From Schistosoma haematobium (taxonomy: Eukaryota > Platyhelminthes > Trematoda > Strigeidida > Schistosomatidae): a DNA stretch of 64,000 nucleotides. Of the stretch, positions 32,935-44,249 are shown one piece after another. A program made the position numbers and the translations under genes. Below the pieces are notes generated by a model, which was given only the letters and a program-made list of their open reading frames with translations, had not been told where the DNA came from and searched no databases. The stretch is taken from positions 40,541,691 through 40,605,690 of the forward strand of contig NC_067198.1 in assembly GCF_000699445.3 (NCBI RefSeq). The letters run 5' to 3'. Position 1 is the stretch's first letter, and each line of letters starts with the position of its first letter.

Positions 32935-33130
32935 GGGATTTGTGGAGTCAACTTAAGCTAGAAAACCAATGAAAACTTGGATCAACTGGTTCTAGTATGG
33001 GACTCCTTAGAGGAGTGCTTTCACAACCACACACACGAGATTCGAACGAATACTAGGATGAAACGATCGTTCAATGCTTCCAGGTTTTTATTTGATGATC
33101 TAGCTTAGATTGATTTGTGTATTCAAGTCA
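32935..33130. mobile_element. HHS-B SINE foldback
   Basis: Antisense 32935-33048 (terminus, broken ribozyme, B box complement ttcgaac) joins sense 33049-33130 (aggatgaaacgatcg, terminus). Confidence 0.75.
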
Positions 33131-33575
33131 TAGCAGCTCATGTACATTTGAGTTTGTTCACATTTAATTTGGTTAAGTCCTTTTATTAACTTATTTGATA
33201 GACAGTCATTCATACAGCAACAACTTATTTATACCATTATACCTTTGTTATTGCTGCGTTTGTATGAATATGTATGCTTGAGCATTGCTTACCACCGACG
33301 CACATATTCTGTTAGCTTTAGTGTTAGTCGCTTGAATGATTCGATGAATTAATCATCTTCCTATGTATATATATGTACATTTTAATCCTGTTCTTTGACT
33401 CACTCACTCCCTCGCTTGCTGTTCCGCGATCGTATATCATTTTTGCTTCGTGTACCTATGGTTTTGATGATCTATGCGTGGTGAAATAATAAACGTAATC
33501 AACGCCTCGTATTTGGCTTCTCATTTATTCACCTTGGGGCGTTATCTAATAACGGTTGTCAGGACAAGCAGTATA
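33131..33575 (+). repeat. Rep-J copy
   Basis: Opens like the copy at 31258 ('gagtttgttcacatttaatt') and ends 'atctaataacggttgtcagg', but has a different interior with 'gtggtgaaataataaacgta' and 'cttggggcgtt', suggesting a subfamily. Confidence 0.6.
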
Positions 33576-33662
33576 TGAAGTTTAAGAATTATATCGAATA
33601 CCGACAGCCACAAACCGTTATCATGAAACGTAATTTCAGAGGTTGTAACTGACTACTGGGAA

Positions 33663-33760
33663 TATCAGGAGGGATTTTGTGGATATTATAATAATTTTTA
33701 ATAGTTGAGATCATGAGTCAATTGAAGCTAAACCACCATGGAAAACCTGGAATCCCTGAC
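33663..33760 (-). mobile_element. HHS-B SINE 3' piece, foldback arm
   Basis: Antisense 3' terminus. About 45 nt at 33663-33708 are complementary to the first 46 nt of the sense copy that begins at 33761. Confidence 0.82.
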
Positions 33761-34190
33761 CTCGACTATTAAAAATTACTATAATATCCACAAAAACCCC
33801 TTCTGAGAATAATCGATATATGCTCACTAGTGACTAGCTTCAAAAGGTATTTCTTGGAGTTCTAGTGAGAAGCAGTTACCACTAGAGTTTAACCGGGTTT
33901 GTTGTGAGATAGTAACTCACTGACAACAACGATGGATGTGTCTCTCGATTTCGTGGATTAGTTGAATTTAGACATTACCACTGTTGGACGCCGACCAACT
34001 CAGTGGTCTAGAGGTTAAACATTCTTGAGCAAGACTGATATGTCCTGGGTTCGAATCTCGCGATGTGGAATCGTGGATGCGCACTGTTTAGGAGTCCCAC
34101 ACTAAAACGAAATGATCATCCAATGCTTCTAGATTTCCCATGGTAGTCTAGCTTTAACTGATTCATGATCTCAACTATTAAAACTTACTA
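33761..34190 (+). mobile_element. HHS-B SINE, full length
   Basis: Complete sense unit with redundant ends (ctcgactattaaaa... and ...ctcaactattaaaa). A box ccaactcagtgg, B box gggttcgaatctcgcg. The ribozyme is dead (TTTAGGAG, cgaaatgatcatcc), a state shared with the unit ending at 18745. Confidence 0.86.
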
Positions 34191-34614
34191 AGAATACGTC
34201 TTATAGTTATATATAATTTAATGTTAGTTAAATCATATATAGTTAATGAATGAAATGTATGTTTCTGGGCATAAAATGTTCCAAGTTTTTATGGAATTAT
34301 AATTTTTATGCTATTTTATGTTGTATAACAATAACAAAACAAAAATGATTTATCATCTTCATCAAATCTAGTTAATGTCTAACTTACTAGTGTTAGACAA
34401 ATTTACTATTCACCTTATTTTAGGACATTTATGAAAATAAGCCATTATATAAGTTACTTTCATTGATTTGGATAAACTTTAAATTGTTCAATGCATAAGT
34501 TTAAGTAGTGTAAGGCAATTATCAAAACCAAAAAAATTAGACATTGTATTTCTATGATCAATTTCTAAATATTATTGTTATTATTATTTGAGTCTCTTTG
34601 TATTATCATTATTA
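34191..34614. other. AT-rich DNA, nothing recognised
   Basis: No feature was recognised. Confidence 0.5.
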
Positions 34615-34925
34615 TTAATACCATTGGAGAGAACAAACCAGATCCCAGCGGAGGAAGAAATCAGGAAGAAGCGCTAGAAGTGCATATGACACACATTGAG
34701 GATAGCACTCAATTGTGTCACAAGGCAAGTCCTCACATAGAATCCTCAAGGTCAAAGGAAAAGAGGAAGACCAAAGAACACATTACGTCGAGAAATGAAG
34801 ACAGACGTGAGAAAAATGAACAATAACTGGATAGAACTAGAAAGGGAGTTCCAGGACAGAGTGAGTTGGAGAATGATGGTCTGCGGCCTATGCTACATTG
34901 GGAGTAACAGGCGTAAGTAAGTAAG
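34615..34925 (+). pseudogene. RTE-1 LINE 3' end, second subfamily
   Basis: Encodes 'GENKPDPSGGRNQEEALEVHM' (split by stops), then [20 protein letters not shown] and [12 protein letters not shown], ending in cgtaagtaagtaagtg. The wording differs from the copies at 22.7 or 42.3 kb and matches those at 54.6 and 63.2 kb. Confidence 0.8.
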
Positions 34926-35183
34926 TGTTAACCGTAAAAAAGGATGTGAATAACTTAGTTAGCAGTTACTTCATCTTATTATTTGTTACTGAACTCGTAT
35001 TATTTCGGATATTATTTACTATTCGACTTAACATTTGATCTGATTAACAATTATATCAGTATTTCTCTCACTAGGTGTTATCTGTAATAATTCTAATTTC
35101 ACAGTTTCAATTAACGTATATACTGGCTTAAGTCAATATTAGATTAGTAGACTAAGATAGTGGTTGGATGTAGTTAACAGGAA

Positions 35184-35228
35184 ACTTTGGACCTAGGTTT
35201 AGTGCTAACTGGCACTCGTCAGCAAAGT
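35184..35228 (-). ncRNA. Hammerhead ribozyme motif with one core change (HHS-C)
   Basis: On the minus strand: stem I actttg/caaagt pairs perfectly; core CTGACGAG; stem II tgcc...gca; then CTAAA where CGAAA is expected; stem III acct/aggt; cleavage triplet GTC. The conserved G in GAAA is T, so this copy is probably inactive. Confidence 0.72.
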
Positions 35229-35233
35229 GTACC

Positions 35234-35546
35234 TGTTATAGCGGTTGGTTTTCTACAGTTACACGTATGGGACATTAATTTACCTTAGACGAATATCTAC
35301 ACTAGATTCCCTTCCAGTGTCTATTCTACAGGAGTTCAACACAACTCAGATCCAGAACACGTGATTAGCCTGACTAGAACGTAAATATATTTCCACACAA
35401 AAACCCGATACAATCCAACAACAATGAACAATCTATAATAATAAATATAAAGATAGGGGGATATATAACTCATGTAACACATGTCAGACTATCCGCATAT
35501 CTGACTAAGCAGAGAACCAATCATTGTCATTCTTTCCCACACATCA
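35234..35546 (+). mobile_element. LTR-4, 313-bp solo LTR with perfect 5-bp TSD
   Basis: Begins TGTTATAGCGG and ends CCACACATCA. The TSD gtacc lies at 35229-35233 and 35547-35551. Removing it restores the continuous HHS-C sequence gtacctgtaatctt. No internal region remains. Orientation is tentative. Confidence 0.8.
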
Positions 35547-35690
35547 GTACCTGTAATCTTGAGGGAACTAATGCTCCTAGACGGATTCACTCTAGTGTCA
35601 CCAGCTTCACAGTCAGAGATGTTACCATTGAGCTCTCAGGACAGTGACTGACCTCCTGTAGGAATGAGATGCATTAACAATTGATTGATC

Positions 35691-36149
35691 ACTGGGTGAA
35701 GATCAATGTCATGTATGTCATGTCCTTCTTAATGCAAATCGAATCCTATCGACTTTTCAAAATTAACATTCTTATTTTACAAGAAGTCCTAAATTCCCAC
35801 TGTATAATTTTTTAAAGACAGATTTGCTTTAAACTTAGCTGTCTCATTGAAACATTAATTGGAACTTATAACAGTAGAACATGATGAGAATTCATTGTAC
35901 AGAATATTCTTTGCTTAGTCCATATACTTTGAAATCTACTGTAATATCTCAGTAGTATGTGTACTATATATTGCTGATATTGGTCAGAATGAAAGTAAAG
36001 GTTACATAATTAAAAGAAAATCATTGTAAATAGTTCAATCTCTTCAGAACTATACATTCTCATTTATAGTTCAAGATCCAGCTTACTCAGTTTTTATTGA
36101 CTTTTGTATAACTTGGAAAACTAAATCAGAATTATTGCATTTTTGTATT
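35691..36149. other. AT-rich DNA, nothing recognised
   Basis: No feature was recognised. Confidence 0.5.
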
Positions 36150-36262
36150 GCTTGTTTGAATCTTTCCATTGATGTTTAGGATTGAAATTGGCCAGTCTCT
36201 TATAGGCATATGTGCATCTTATACGCATTACTTCAATATTGCTCTAAACCACAAGCATTATA
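36150..36262 (-). mobile_element. HHS-A SINE fragment
   Basis: Antisense 'gtttgaatctttccattgat...gccagtctcttataggcata...accacaagcatta', with no ribozyme. Confidence 0.7.
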
Positions 36263-36287
36263 TTAGAACAATCTTTATAAGAAAAAC

Positions 36288-36538
36288 CGGCGAGACTATA
36301 ATTTATGAACGAACCAATCACGCATAAGAAAACAAGTCTCGGATTTTGCGCGAAATTAACCCATTCATTTCAATAAATAGATTTTTGGCATTATAGCTGA
36401 TGTCAGTTCGTGATGCTAACCCGAAATCTAATTCCTCACACAAGTTTATAACCCTCATTTGATCCTGGTTATTAAGTGGACACTTTCAAGGTCAGTCTAG
36501 CGTTGCTCGAAGGTCGTCCAAACATTATAGTCTCACCG
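36288..36538. mobile_element. MITE-K, short element with terminal inverted repeats
   Basis: The ends cggcgagactataattta... and ...cattatagtctcaccg are inverted repeats of about 20 bp; 251 bp long with no coding capacity. The copy at 60200 shares both ends. This fits a non-autonomous DNA transposon; the superfamily was not determined. Confidence 0.65.
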
Positions 36539-37244
36539 AATAACCTTTACGATAGTGTACAAACTTCTGAAATTACTTTAGTTCCCGAGATAATAAAATC
36601 ACACTTTCATTTTAATGGCTAATTACATTTTTAATATTTCTCAATGAAACGTTCTAATGGATTGTTCCTGTGTATAATAGAAAACAATGAAGTATGCCGT
36701 TGTTATGCAATACGCTTATGAAATGACTAATTGTTCCGAGCTATTCTCATCCTACTGAGTTGGTGTTTAGAAAATACTAAGGGGTTTACTTCTTAAGTCA
36801 TTTTCTTCAAACAATAATGTGGTATATGGAAATAAGTGTTTTAATAAGGTAATAAAACAATTGATCTAAAACCCAATGTATAAACATCAGAAGTTTAGTA
36901 GGTCAAGTTATTCCTGGATCAATCGATATAGTTTAGAAATATTACTATTGATTGAAATGATCATACTATAGAATAATTTCCCTTAAGGTATTAATGATTG
37001 AACATACAATTAACAATCTATATTTCCTTTTGGGCGTTTATGCAAATAAAACCCTTTCATTTATCCGAGTTAGTGATTTAATAAAGTTCTTTTTTATATG
37101 ACTACAAAATGGCATTAGGTTGAATAACTTTTGAAGACTGCTTCAAACAGTAAATATATTTTAAGACACGTTTTAATGAGTTTTTATTTAGTGTTAATCC
37201 GAGAAAAGAAAAGAAAACACATCAAAGATAAGTAAAATTTCATA
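36539..37244. other. AT-rich DNA, nothing recognised
   Basis: No feature was recognised. Confidence 0.5.
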
Positions 37245-37500
37245 CACGAATGAGTGAACATCTACCAACTTGGTACATAAAGGGCCAGATAAAATCTATT
37301 CGCAATTCTATATTGGCACATCTTATTGATAGCGGTCATGCTGTAGATAAATCGAAATCATTTCGAGTGATCTATCGTAGACCTCCATAATTTCCCGACG
37401 GAGTCCGTTCCCGTCTCCTACATATAGCTGAAGCCATTGGAATTCGTACATATAACCCCAATTTATGTGTACAGAAGAAATACGTGACTCCCCTATCCCT
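37245..37500 (+). pseudogene. Penelope-like element, GIY-YIG C-terminal fragment
   Basis: Reads MSEHLPTWYIKGQIKSIRNS, ILAHLIDSGHAVDKSKSFRV, then one stop, ending TYNPNLCVQKKYVTPLSLPW. It is very close to 13940-14180 but retains the SLPW end and only one stop, so this subfamily inserted relatively recently. Confidence 0.8.
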
Positions 37501-38108
37501 TCCATGGCCAGTTATAACTTAACTAACAATTTTTTTTTATTTTAAAATTTTATTATTATCATTATTTATTTTATTCTATCTGTGTTATCGTTAACCTTAT
37601 TTCCACATCCATTATTTGTTTGTCATTATCCGCCTCTTTGTATTCTTCACTATCTAATTATTTACATACATCTTATTACGTAATGATTTTAATGTTTTGT
37701 GATTATTATTCCTAGTCTATTTACCCATGTTTGTTTGACCTTCTATTGCAAACGTTTAACTATTGATAAGAGTTTTGTTATTGTATTTTATTATTCTCAC
37801 TATTATCAGTTCACCTGTCTTCTTACTATTAACATGAATTTTACCTATTATGTGTGGTGGCTTATTCTATTTCATTGTGATTATTGACCCATATTGCCTT
37901 GATTGCTTTAAAAAATTTTCGTATAAATATTCATGTATATTAGAGTAAAGCCTGATGACGATCTAATTGAAAACAATTGTTCGCTTATATGTGTTGTTCT
38001 AATTTTCACAATGGGAATCTTTAATATACACTTAATTGCTGTAGTAAATTTAAACAAAACCAGGACATCGGTTGAAGGAAATTTAAAACCTCAACAGTTA
38101 CTACCCAA
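37501..38108 (+). other. Probable 3' UTR of the preceding PLE
   Basis: T-rich, no coding. It continues the PLE downstream of its stop, to about 38,040. Assignment is by position only. Confidence 0.35.
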
Positions 38109-38281
38109 ATATTGGCTAGCAATAGAATCCAGGACATATCGGCTGGATATATCTGCATCCCAGAGTTGATGTTCACTCCGGAACTCGAAATCAGTAACGT
38201 TCGCTTCAAACGTCATCAGACTGTCCACTTAGCTACTAAACCCAGATAACCATTGGCTTGTGCAATGGGATAAATTTTAAT
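38109..38281 (-). mobile_element. HHS-A SINE lacking the ribozyme core
   Basis: Antisense copy in which 'ccaggaca' joins directly to 'tcggctggat', so about 25 nt of the hammerhead core are deleted while stem I, B box (ggaactcgaaatc) and A box complements remain. Confidence 0.8.
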
Positions 38282-38417
38282 TGATCTTGTGTTAGTTGTA
38301 TATTACTTAATCCATCTTATCAGTTTTCGATGATGATATTTGCTTTAACTTTCTATCTTCTCAATTTATACATTATTGATTTACATGTATTACTGATTGA
38401 AGTATTAGTAGTACTAG

Positions 38418-38653
38418 TAGAAGTAGTAGTATATTACACGTATCATAAGAGTAATGTATAGCAGCAGATGGCTATGAAAGTCAACTCGAAGAAAACAGAA
38501 ACGGAAATAGAAAAAAATTGTAACATGAAGGACAAATGATGGAATTTCGTGAATGAAGTATTCAGTGTATGGTTCTTATATTTTACCAAAAGATTCTGTC
38601 ATTTTTGTAATAAAATACATTGATTGTCACTATGTTTGATCTCGTTCATTAGA
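38418..38653 (+). mobile_element. LTR-1 fragment
   Basis: 'gaagtattcagtgtatggtt', 'aagattctgtcatttttg' and 'gatctcgttcatta' match the 3' two-thirds of LTR-1; the 5' end is decayed. Confidence 0.65.
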
Positions 38654-38929
38654 ATACTAATCAGTTATACGCAGTACTTTAACACAGAAACAATTATAAA
38701 CAATTGCGGCTGCTACACTACAAAATAAACTAAATTCATATAATTCTGCCTCATTTATTGTTCTGACTTTATCTAAGTATATACGATGTTGAATTATTAA
38801 TGTTCAAGTAAATTAAACGGAAGACAATACTCATTTCTAAAGATAAATAACTTTAGAACAGTTTAAAGAAATTTTTTTAACAAAATACAATTTCTACTCA
38901 TAATCAATAACGATTAATTATTGCTGATC

Positions 38930-39105
38930 ATTACAATGCTCCTTCATGAGGGGTTATAGGCGTAAGTAAGTGAGTAAGGAAGTAAGTAAGTAAGTAAGTA
39001 AGTAAATAAGTAAGTAAGTGGGTAAGTAAGTAAGTAAGTAAGTGGGTAAGTAAGTAAGTAAGTGAGTGAGTAAGTGAGTAAGTAAGTAAGTAAGTCAGTC
39101 AGTAT
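38930..39105 (+). repeat. (GTAA)n array grown from an RTE-1 tail
   Basis: The last about 30 nt of RTE-1 ('tccttcatgaggggttatag') run directly into about 140 nt of interrupted GTAA repeats. The same join, with only 2-4 units, ends the other RTE-1 copies, so this microsatellite is an expanded LINE tail. Confidence 0.88.
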
Positions 39106-39445
39106 TACAATGAATAATAGAAAAACTGATTTATGTTCAACGGAACATTATTTTTTCAAATTATCTCATTCTATAATCATTAAGTAATAGTAATATAAAG
39201 TGAATTTTACTAATGTACCTGTATTAGTTCAATTATTCAAGTTTAATTTTAACATTTCCTGTAAGAATAACATTATCTAATCTAACTGATTTCCTTAATA
39301 AAACAAAACTATTGAACTAGAAAGAAATAGATCTAAAATGATAAAGTAAGAAATACCCATTGCGGTTTATAGATTTGATCTGTAATTTAGTGATTTTGTA
39401 CAAAATGTATTAAAATGAAGTAGTATGATAACATATAATAAGTAT
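39106..39445. other. AT-rich DNA, nothing recognised
   Basis: No feature was recognised. Confidence 0.5.
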
Positions 39446-39697
39446 AAATTCACTTGGTATTGTTTACTTAAATCATCCAATTGATGTTTAGGACTACAAT
39501 TGATCAGTCTCTTATTAGTATATGTGCATACTGTGCGGATTGCCTCGATATTGCCTTAATTCACAGGCATCACAAGCAAAGATTGATGGTGGGTAGTAGT
39601 GGAGTCTAGGACACGCGTTTCGTTCTATTTGTAACTCGTCCGCTGGATGTACCTGTATCCTAGAGTTGATATTCACTTCGGGACTCGAACACAGTAC
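39446..39697 (-). mobile_element. HHS-A SINE
   Basis: Antisense, from the unit boundary through the ribozyme (core CGGACGAG, one change) to the B box complement (gggactcgaac), then fused directly to RTE-1 at 39697/39698. Confidence 0.82.
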
Positions 39698-40303
39698 AGA
39701 GTACACCAACCCATTCACAATTGATGGAGAAACTATGAATTAGGTGAAATCTTTCACATAGTTGAACAGCATCATCGTTGAACAAAGAGGATGTGATGCA
39801 GAATTGAAGGCACGGATTGGCAAGGTTAGGGCATCATCTCTGCAACTGAAGAACATAAGCAACTCAAAACAACAGTCTGTCAACCAATATCAAAGTCACT
39901 ATCTTCAATACGAACGTCAAGACAGTCAGTTCTACTGTACGGAGCTGAAGCTCGGCGAACTTCTACAACCATCATCAAGAAGGTACAAGTATTTATAAAC
40001 AATTACCTACACAAGATACTCAATATCCGTCGTTTATATGTCATCAGCAACAGCCTCCTCTGGTGGAGAACAAACAAACCAACACAAGTCAAGCGCTAAC
40101 TTGAAATTCTGAATGGGAACAGAAATGTGGAAGGCCGAAGAACACACTGTTTCGGAAATTGGAAGCAGACATAAAAAGGATGAATAACAAATGGAAAAGA
40201 TTATCTAGGACAAAATTAGATGGAGAATGCTGGTGAGTGGCTTATGCTTCTCCATGAGGGATAACAAGCCTAAGTAAGTAAGTAAGTAAGTAATTAATAG
40301 AGA
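39698..40303 (+). pseudogene. RTE-1 LINE C-terminal fragment
   Basis: Reads EYTNPFTIDGETM, then NSIIVEQRGCDAELKARIGK, VRASSLQLKNISNSKQQSVN and QYQSHYLQYERQDSQFYCTE. A frameshift leads to '...TTIIKKVQVFINNYL', and the element ends in (TAAG)n. A segment of the GRPKN region is shortened. Confidence 0.85.
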
Positions 40304-41167
40304 TGTACTAAGTAAAGATCATTTTATCATCTTTAACACTTACTGGTTATTACCATAAAAATATATATTTATAATATTATAATCTTTTATTCTAATATAA
40401 AGTGATAATCTATCATGTACTAAAACATTTCATTATGAAATATTTACTATTATTTTCATATAACCATTAAACTAAACTGTACAGAATGTTTTACAATATA
40501 ATACATCTTACTTGACAACAAAATAGTCTTTTGAATAAACGTAGCTGAACATTTATAACTTCTTTGCCTTCTTTTGAGAATATAAATGTGTGTATCTATG
40601 TATGTATGTATGTGTGTGTATGGGTGTATGTGTATGTGTAACTAAGTGTTAAAATTCTTATTCCTCATTCCAACTATTCTAGATATTTAACCCCCCGCCA
40701 AAAAAAAACGAAGAGAAAACAAAAAAGAAGCATAATTTTCATCCGACTTCGTTTCAGTTTCATTCAAGCAGAACATCATAGACTGATGTACTAAGAATAC
40801 AAAGAAACCATATATATATATAGATCTATATGTAGAATAGTATTTCACTACAGTTGTATAAATTAAGTCTCAAGGGTTATTCAAGACTACATTAAACGAT
40901 ATATATAAGAAACAATAATGATAAATGACCAATTTTAAAGAATAGACTATATGGTCTACTTCTAACATAATGAAAAAAATAATAAATGGAATTACATAAT
41001 ATATCATGTTGATTTTTCATTCACTGAAAATGTTTTACTTTACAGCTGTTTTTTTCCTCTTCAGTTTTTCTTACACGTTTAAGCATATCTAAGTATACAT
41101 CAATAAGTAGTGTATACAGATATTCTTTCTAATATAAATTAAAAATTCTAATATATCAACCGTCATT
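40304..41167. other. AT-rich; (TATG)n tract, no gene
   Basis: An impure TATG/TG tract lies at about 40,588-40,640 and a C/A-rich tract near 40,690-40,725. Otherwise empty. Confidence 0.5.
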
Positions 41168-41255
41168 TTAAGCAAAGATGATTGGTGAGTAGTAATGAAA
41201 TATAGAGTGCTTATTTTTGTCCTATTTGAGACTTGTTAGTTGAATATACCCCTAT
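41168..41255 (-). mobile_element. HHS-A SINE fragment, degenerate
   Basis: 'aagcaaagatgattggtgag' and 'cttatttttgtcctatttga' are the antisense 3' end and part of the ribozyme. Confidence 0.65.
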
Positions 41256-41355
41256 AGTACAGTATTTTACTTATTAAGATATTGATTTTATGGAAACGAA
41301 TAGTTCTTAGTGAAAACAAAACTATTCATCTAAAATTAATTCTTACTGATTATTA

Positions 41356-41399
41356 TTGATGACTCCAAATGCCCTGATACAGTCGAGCATAGGGAGAAT

Positions 41400-41431
<32 letters not shown>

Positions 41432-41815
41432 GAAATGCTCTCACATGGCCACGTACATACAACCACTGCCAGGGAAATCCTATTTACTGCCTTCTCGTGG
41501 CGGGGTTGTTGTTTACGAAATTGAGAGGACGAAAAGCGAATGTCTGGCGCTTTAACCGGGTTGGTGGATACGGAGGGTCCATCTAGGGGAATTGGAAAAC
41601 TTTGATTCTAAACCAATGGTGCACATGGGGTCCAGTATCCTGCGGGAACAAATGGCGTATGAACCTACTGTTGGTCACTGGCTACCATGGGACTGCATCT
41701 CCTTACACTGCTCCGATGCCTTGTGGATTAGTCCTTCACCTCGAAGGCTCCGGATGTGGTCCCTCAAGAAGGCCACCTACTTCGGTTTGAACACCCGGGA
41801 AGTATCATAGTCGAT
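41356..41815 (+). mobile_element. SINE-S with internal (CT)n expansion
   Basis: Starts at the family's constant 5' point ('ctccaaatgccctgatac'). The short 'gctctctctc' of other copies has grown into about 15 CT units (41402-41430). The 3' tail is decayed and no TSD is left, so it is an older copy. Confidence 0.82.
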
Positions 41816-42317
41816 ATACAAATCAAATGACTTGTTTGGCGATTAATCCTTTCTATGTTTAATATTTTGAACTGCTGATAATTCTTCATCAAATCAAACC
41901 TTGAAGAATCAGTATAATTCAATCTCTTTTGTTTGTGTCTTAACTTAGTATATCATGGCAAAATTCACTTTCATTTGTACAGTCAATGAGCTAGAACTGT
42001 TACACATTCACACTAGACCAAATTGATTGATGAATTTCATTGGCAAGTTTACTACTATAACTACTGCAGTTCGAATGATTTTGTAGGCATCTAAATAACA
42101 GTGATACTAAGTTTATTCTTTGTTCAACATGATTATTTAAAAAATCCTCTCAATTCGGTACAATTTTGCTATTTTCATTTATCTTATTCATTGCAAAACT
42201 CACATCAAGACCGTTTTTTTCTTCAGACTGTTTAACCATAATCGTCGGAAACATTACTTCATACCTTAACTGAAAAAATAAAGTCAACTATCAACCAATC
42301 AATGAGTAAACAAGAAG
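41816..42317. other. AT-rich DNA, nothing recognised
   Basis: No feature was recognised. Confidence 0.5.
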
Positions 42318-42826
42318 TGTTCAAAAGAACTGTGTGTCAACCAATATCAATGTCATAATCTTCAATACGAACGTTAAGACAGTCAGTTCAACTGTACGGA
42401 GCTGAAACTTCGAGAACTACTACAATTATCATCAAGAAGGTACAAGTATTTATAAACAAATTTCTACACAAGGTACTCAACATCCATTGGCCGGATACCA
42501 TCAGCAACAGCCTTCGGTGGGAGAGAACAAACTAGCTTCCGGTTGAGGAGGTGATCAGTAAAAGACGTTGGAAGTGGATAGAACATACGTGACGGAAATC
42601 ATCAAACTGCATCACGAGACTAACGCTAACTTGGAATCCTGAAGGAAATCGGAAAAGAGGAAGGCCAAAGAACATATTACGTCGGGAAACAGAGTCAGAT
42701 ATGAAAAAGATGAATAACAACTGGAATAAACTGAAAAAGTTTGCCCAGGGCAGAGTTGGATGGAAAGTGTTGGTGGTCGGCCTATGCTCCTCGACGTGGA
42801 GCAACAGGCGTAAGTAAGTAAGCAAG
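42318..42826 (+). pseudogene. RTE-1 LINE C-terminal fragment
   Basis: 5'-truncated; remnants of 'IFNTNVKTVSST', 'TTIIKKVQVFI', '[13 protein letters not shown]', '[20 protein letters not shown]' and '[11 protein letters not shown]', ending 'caggcgtaagtaagtaagc'. Well preserved, with few frame breaks in the last 250 nt. Confidence 0.85.
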
Positions 42827-43160
42827 TCATGCAAAACTAATCAATAGTATAAAATAATCTAAAACTATAAATATCAGTCAATTGATGAGCGCATATGTAA
42901 TTATAAGCATCTATTAATTCTAAAATTTGAATTTAGTTTATATTAAGAACTGCGTTTAACTATCCAATAATTAAAAACCAAAAATGGATAGTTTCTATTA
43001 GCATTTACTTTAACTGTTTAACATTTTACAAACATGTTACCGCTAGAAACTGAACATAGAATCTGTAAGCTTGTCAGTCGGGATATTATCTTTAATTAGT
43101 TGGGTTGAGATTCAATGTTTTACATTACCAACTCTTATCAAGACATGACTATGATCTTTT
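42827..43160. other. AT-rich DNA, nothing recognised
   Basis: No feature was recognised. Confidence 0.5.
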
Positions 43161-43673
43161 TGTTATGTCCCGATAAGCATAATGAATGGTAATTTTTGGG
43201 ATCCATTTGTGGACCAGTACTATGCGTATATTTTCATCGTATAATTGTTGAATAACTAAACTATTCATATTTATGTTTCTCTTATCATAAGCTTTATTTT
43301 AACCTATGAACTATTATTATACGACTTACCATTCTTGAATTATGCCTTGTCTATTAATTACTACTTCCCACACTCACAGACACATTTGGCTAATTCTTGT
43401 ATAAATGTTGTTTCCTATTTTATGGTATGATGTGGTTTGTCTAGTTGGTATATAAACCCAGTATGCTTGAAATAAATGATTCATATTGCAGATGCTGAGA
43501 TTGGTGTTCTGGACTTAAGTGGCTGGGCTAGGCGGAAAGCAGGACCAATAAGGACTCCAGACTACTCGTACGGGTATTATACGTCATTGGTCCGATCGAT
43601 AATTCACTGTTCTCTAATTGGCGGTATCATCACTTTATACATCAACAGGGCACTCAGGCCGCAAGTTATAACA
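43161..43673 (+). mobile_element. LTR-2, 513-bp solo LTR with perfect 5-bp TSD
   Basis: Begins TGTTATGTCC and ends GTTATAACA. The TSD ctttt lies at 43156-43160 and 43674-43678. A TATA-like gtatataaac near 43,450 supports + orientation. A 121-codon frame inside it is not recognisable protein. Confidence 0.87.
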
Positions 43674-43992
43674 CTTTTCCAGTTAAACAGAGTTAAAATT
43701 TACTTAGAGATAGCTGTTAATAAGTTCAATATTTCTTATATGCATAGTAAATCAAAAGCATGTCTCGGGGAAATATGTTTAATTGTCACTTCCATAATCT
43801 TATCCACATCTGTCAGTTTTTCAATGTTTTATTTTTTGTAATAACATTTTACGGGATACATTGATTAGAATTATAGTTTATGAAAATTAATAGATTACTT
43901 ATTTAAGTATAATTGAAGTTATTGACGGGAAATAATAATCTATTGAGGTGTGCGTTTATAGTTATTTATTTATATGAACATATATGTATATT

Positions 43993-44249
43993 ATCAGAAG
44001 GAGGGTTTTGTCGAAAGTTTAATAATTTAATGATTGAATTCATGAGTTAATTAAAGCTAAACTACCATGGAAAATCTAGAAGTATTGAACGGTCATCTCG
44101 TCCTAGTATGGGACTACTCAACAGTGAGTATCCACGATTCTGCTCGCGGGATTCGAACCCAGGACTTATAGGTCTCGTATATGGACGCTTAATCTCTGGA
44201 CCAATGAGTTGGCCGGCATCCAATGTTGTTAATATCAACCAATTCATGT
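43993..44249 (-). mobile_element. HHS-B SINE, near complete
   Basis: Antisense with terminus, mutated ribozyme (TTGAGTAG, CGAGA), B box complement (gattcgaaccc) and A box complement (ccaatgagttggccgg). Confidence 0.82.

Larger units (their letters stand above)
35175..35690 (-). mobile_element. HHS-C, third hammerhead SINE family, split by an LTR
   Basis: Outside the LTR-4 insertion the pieces join: ribozyme part 35175-35233, tRNA-like part 35552-35690. On the minus strand the order is A box (gagctcaatggtaac), a B-box region (tgaatccgtctagg), 'ccctcaagattacaggtac', then hammerhead. The layout mirrors HHS-A and HHS-B but with unrelated sequence. Only this copy is present in the window. Confidence 0.75.

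Noticed and set aside
37950..37990. CTGATGA followed by GAAAAC, hammerhead-like, downstream of a PLE
   Set aside because: PLEs are known to carry minimal hammerheads, but no stem II closes the core (cgatctaatt does not pair) and no stem I was found.
38940..39105. Tandem GTAA array as a CRISPR-like or satellite array
   Set aside because: The units are 4 bp with no spacers, and the array continues an RTE-1 tail.
43476..43841. 121-codon open frame
   Set aside because: It starts inside the LTR-2 solo LTR and runs past its end, with no recognisable domain.
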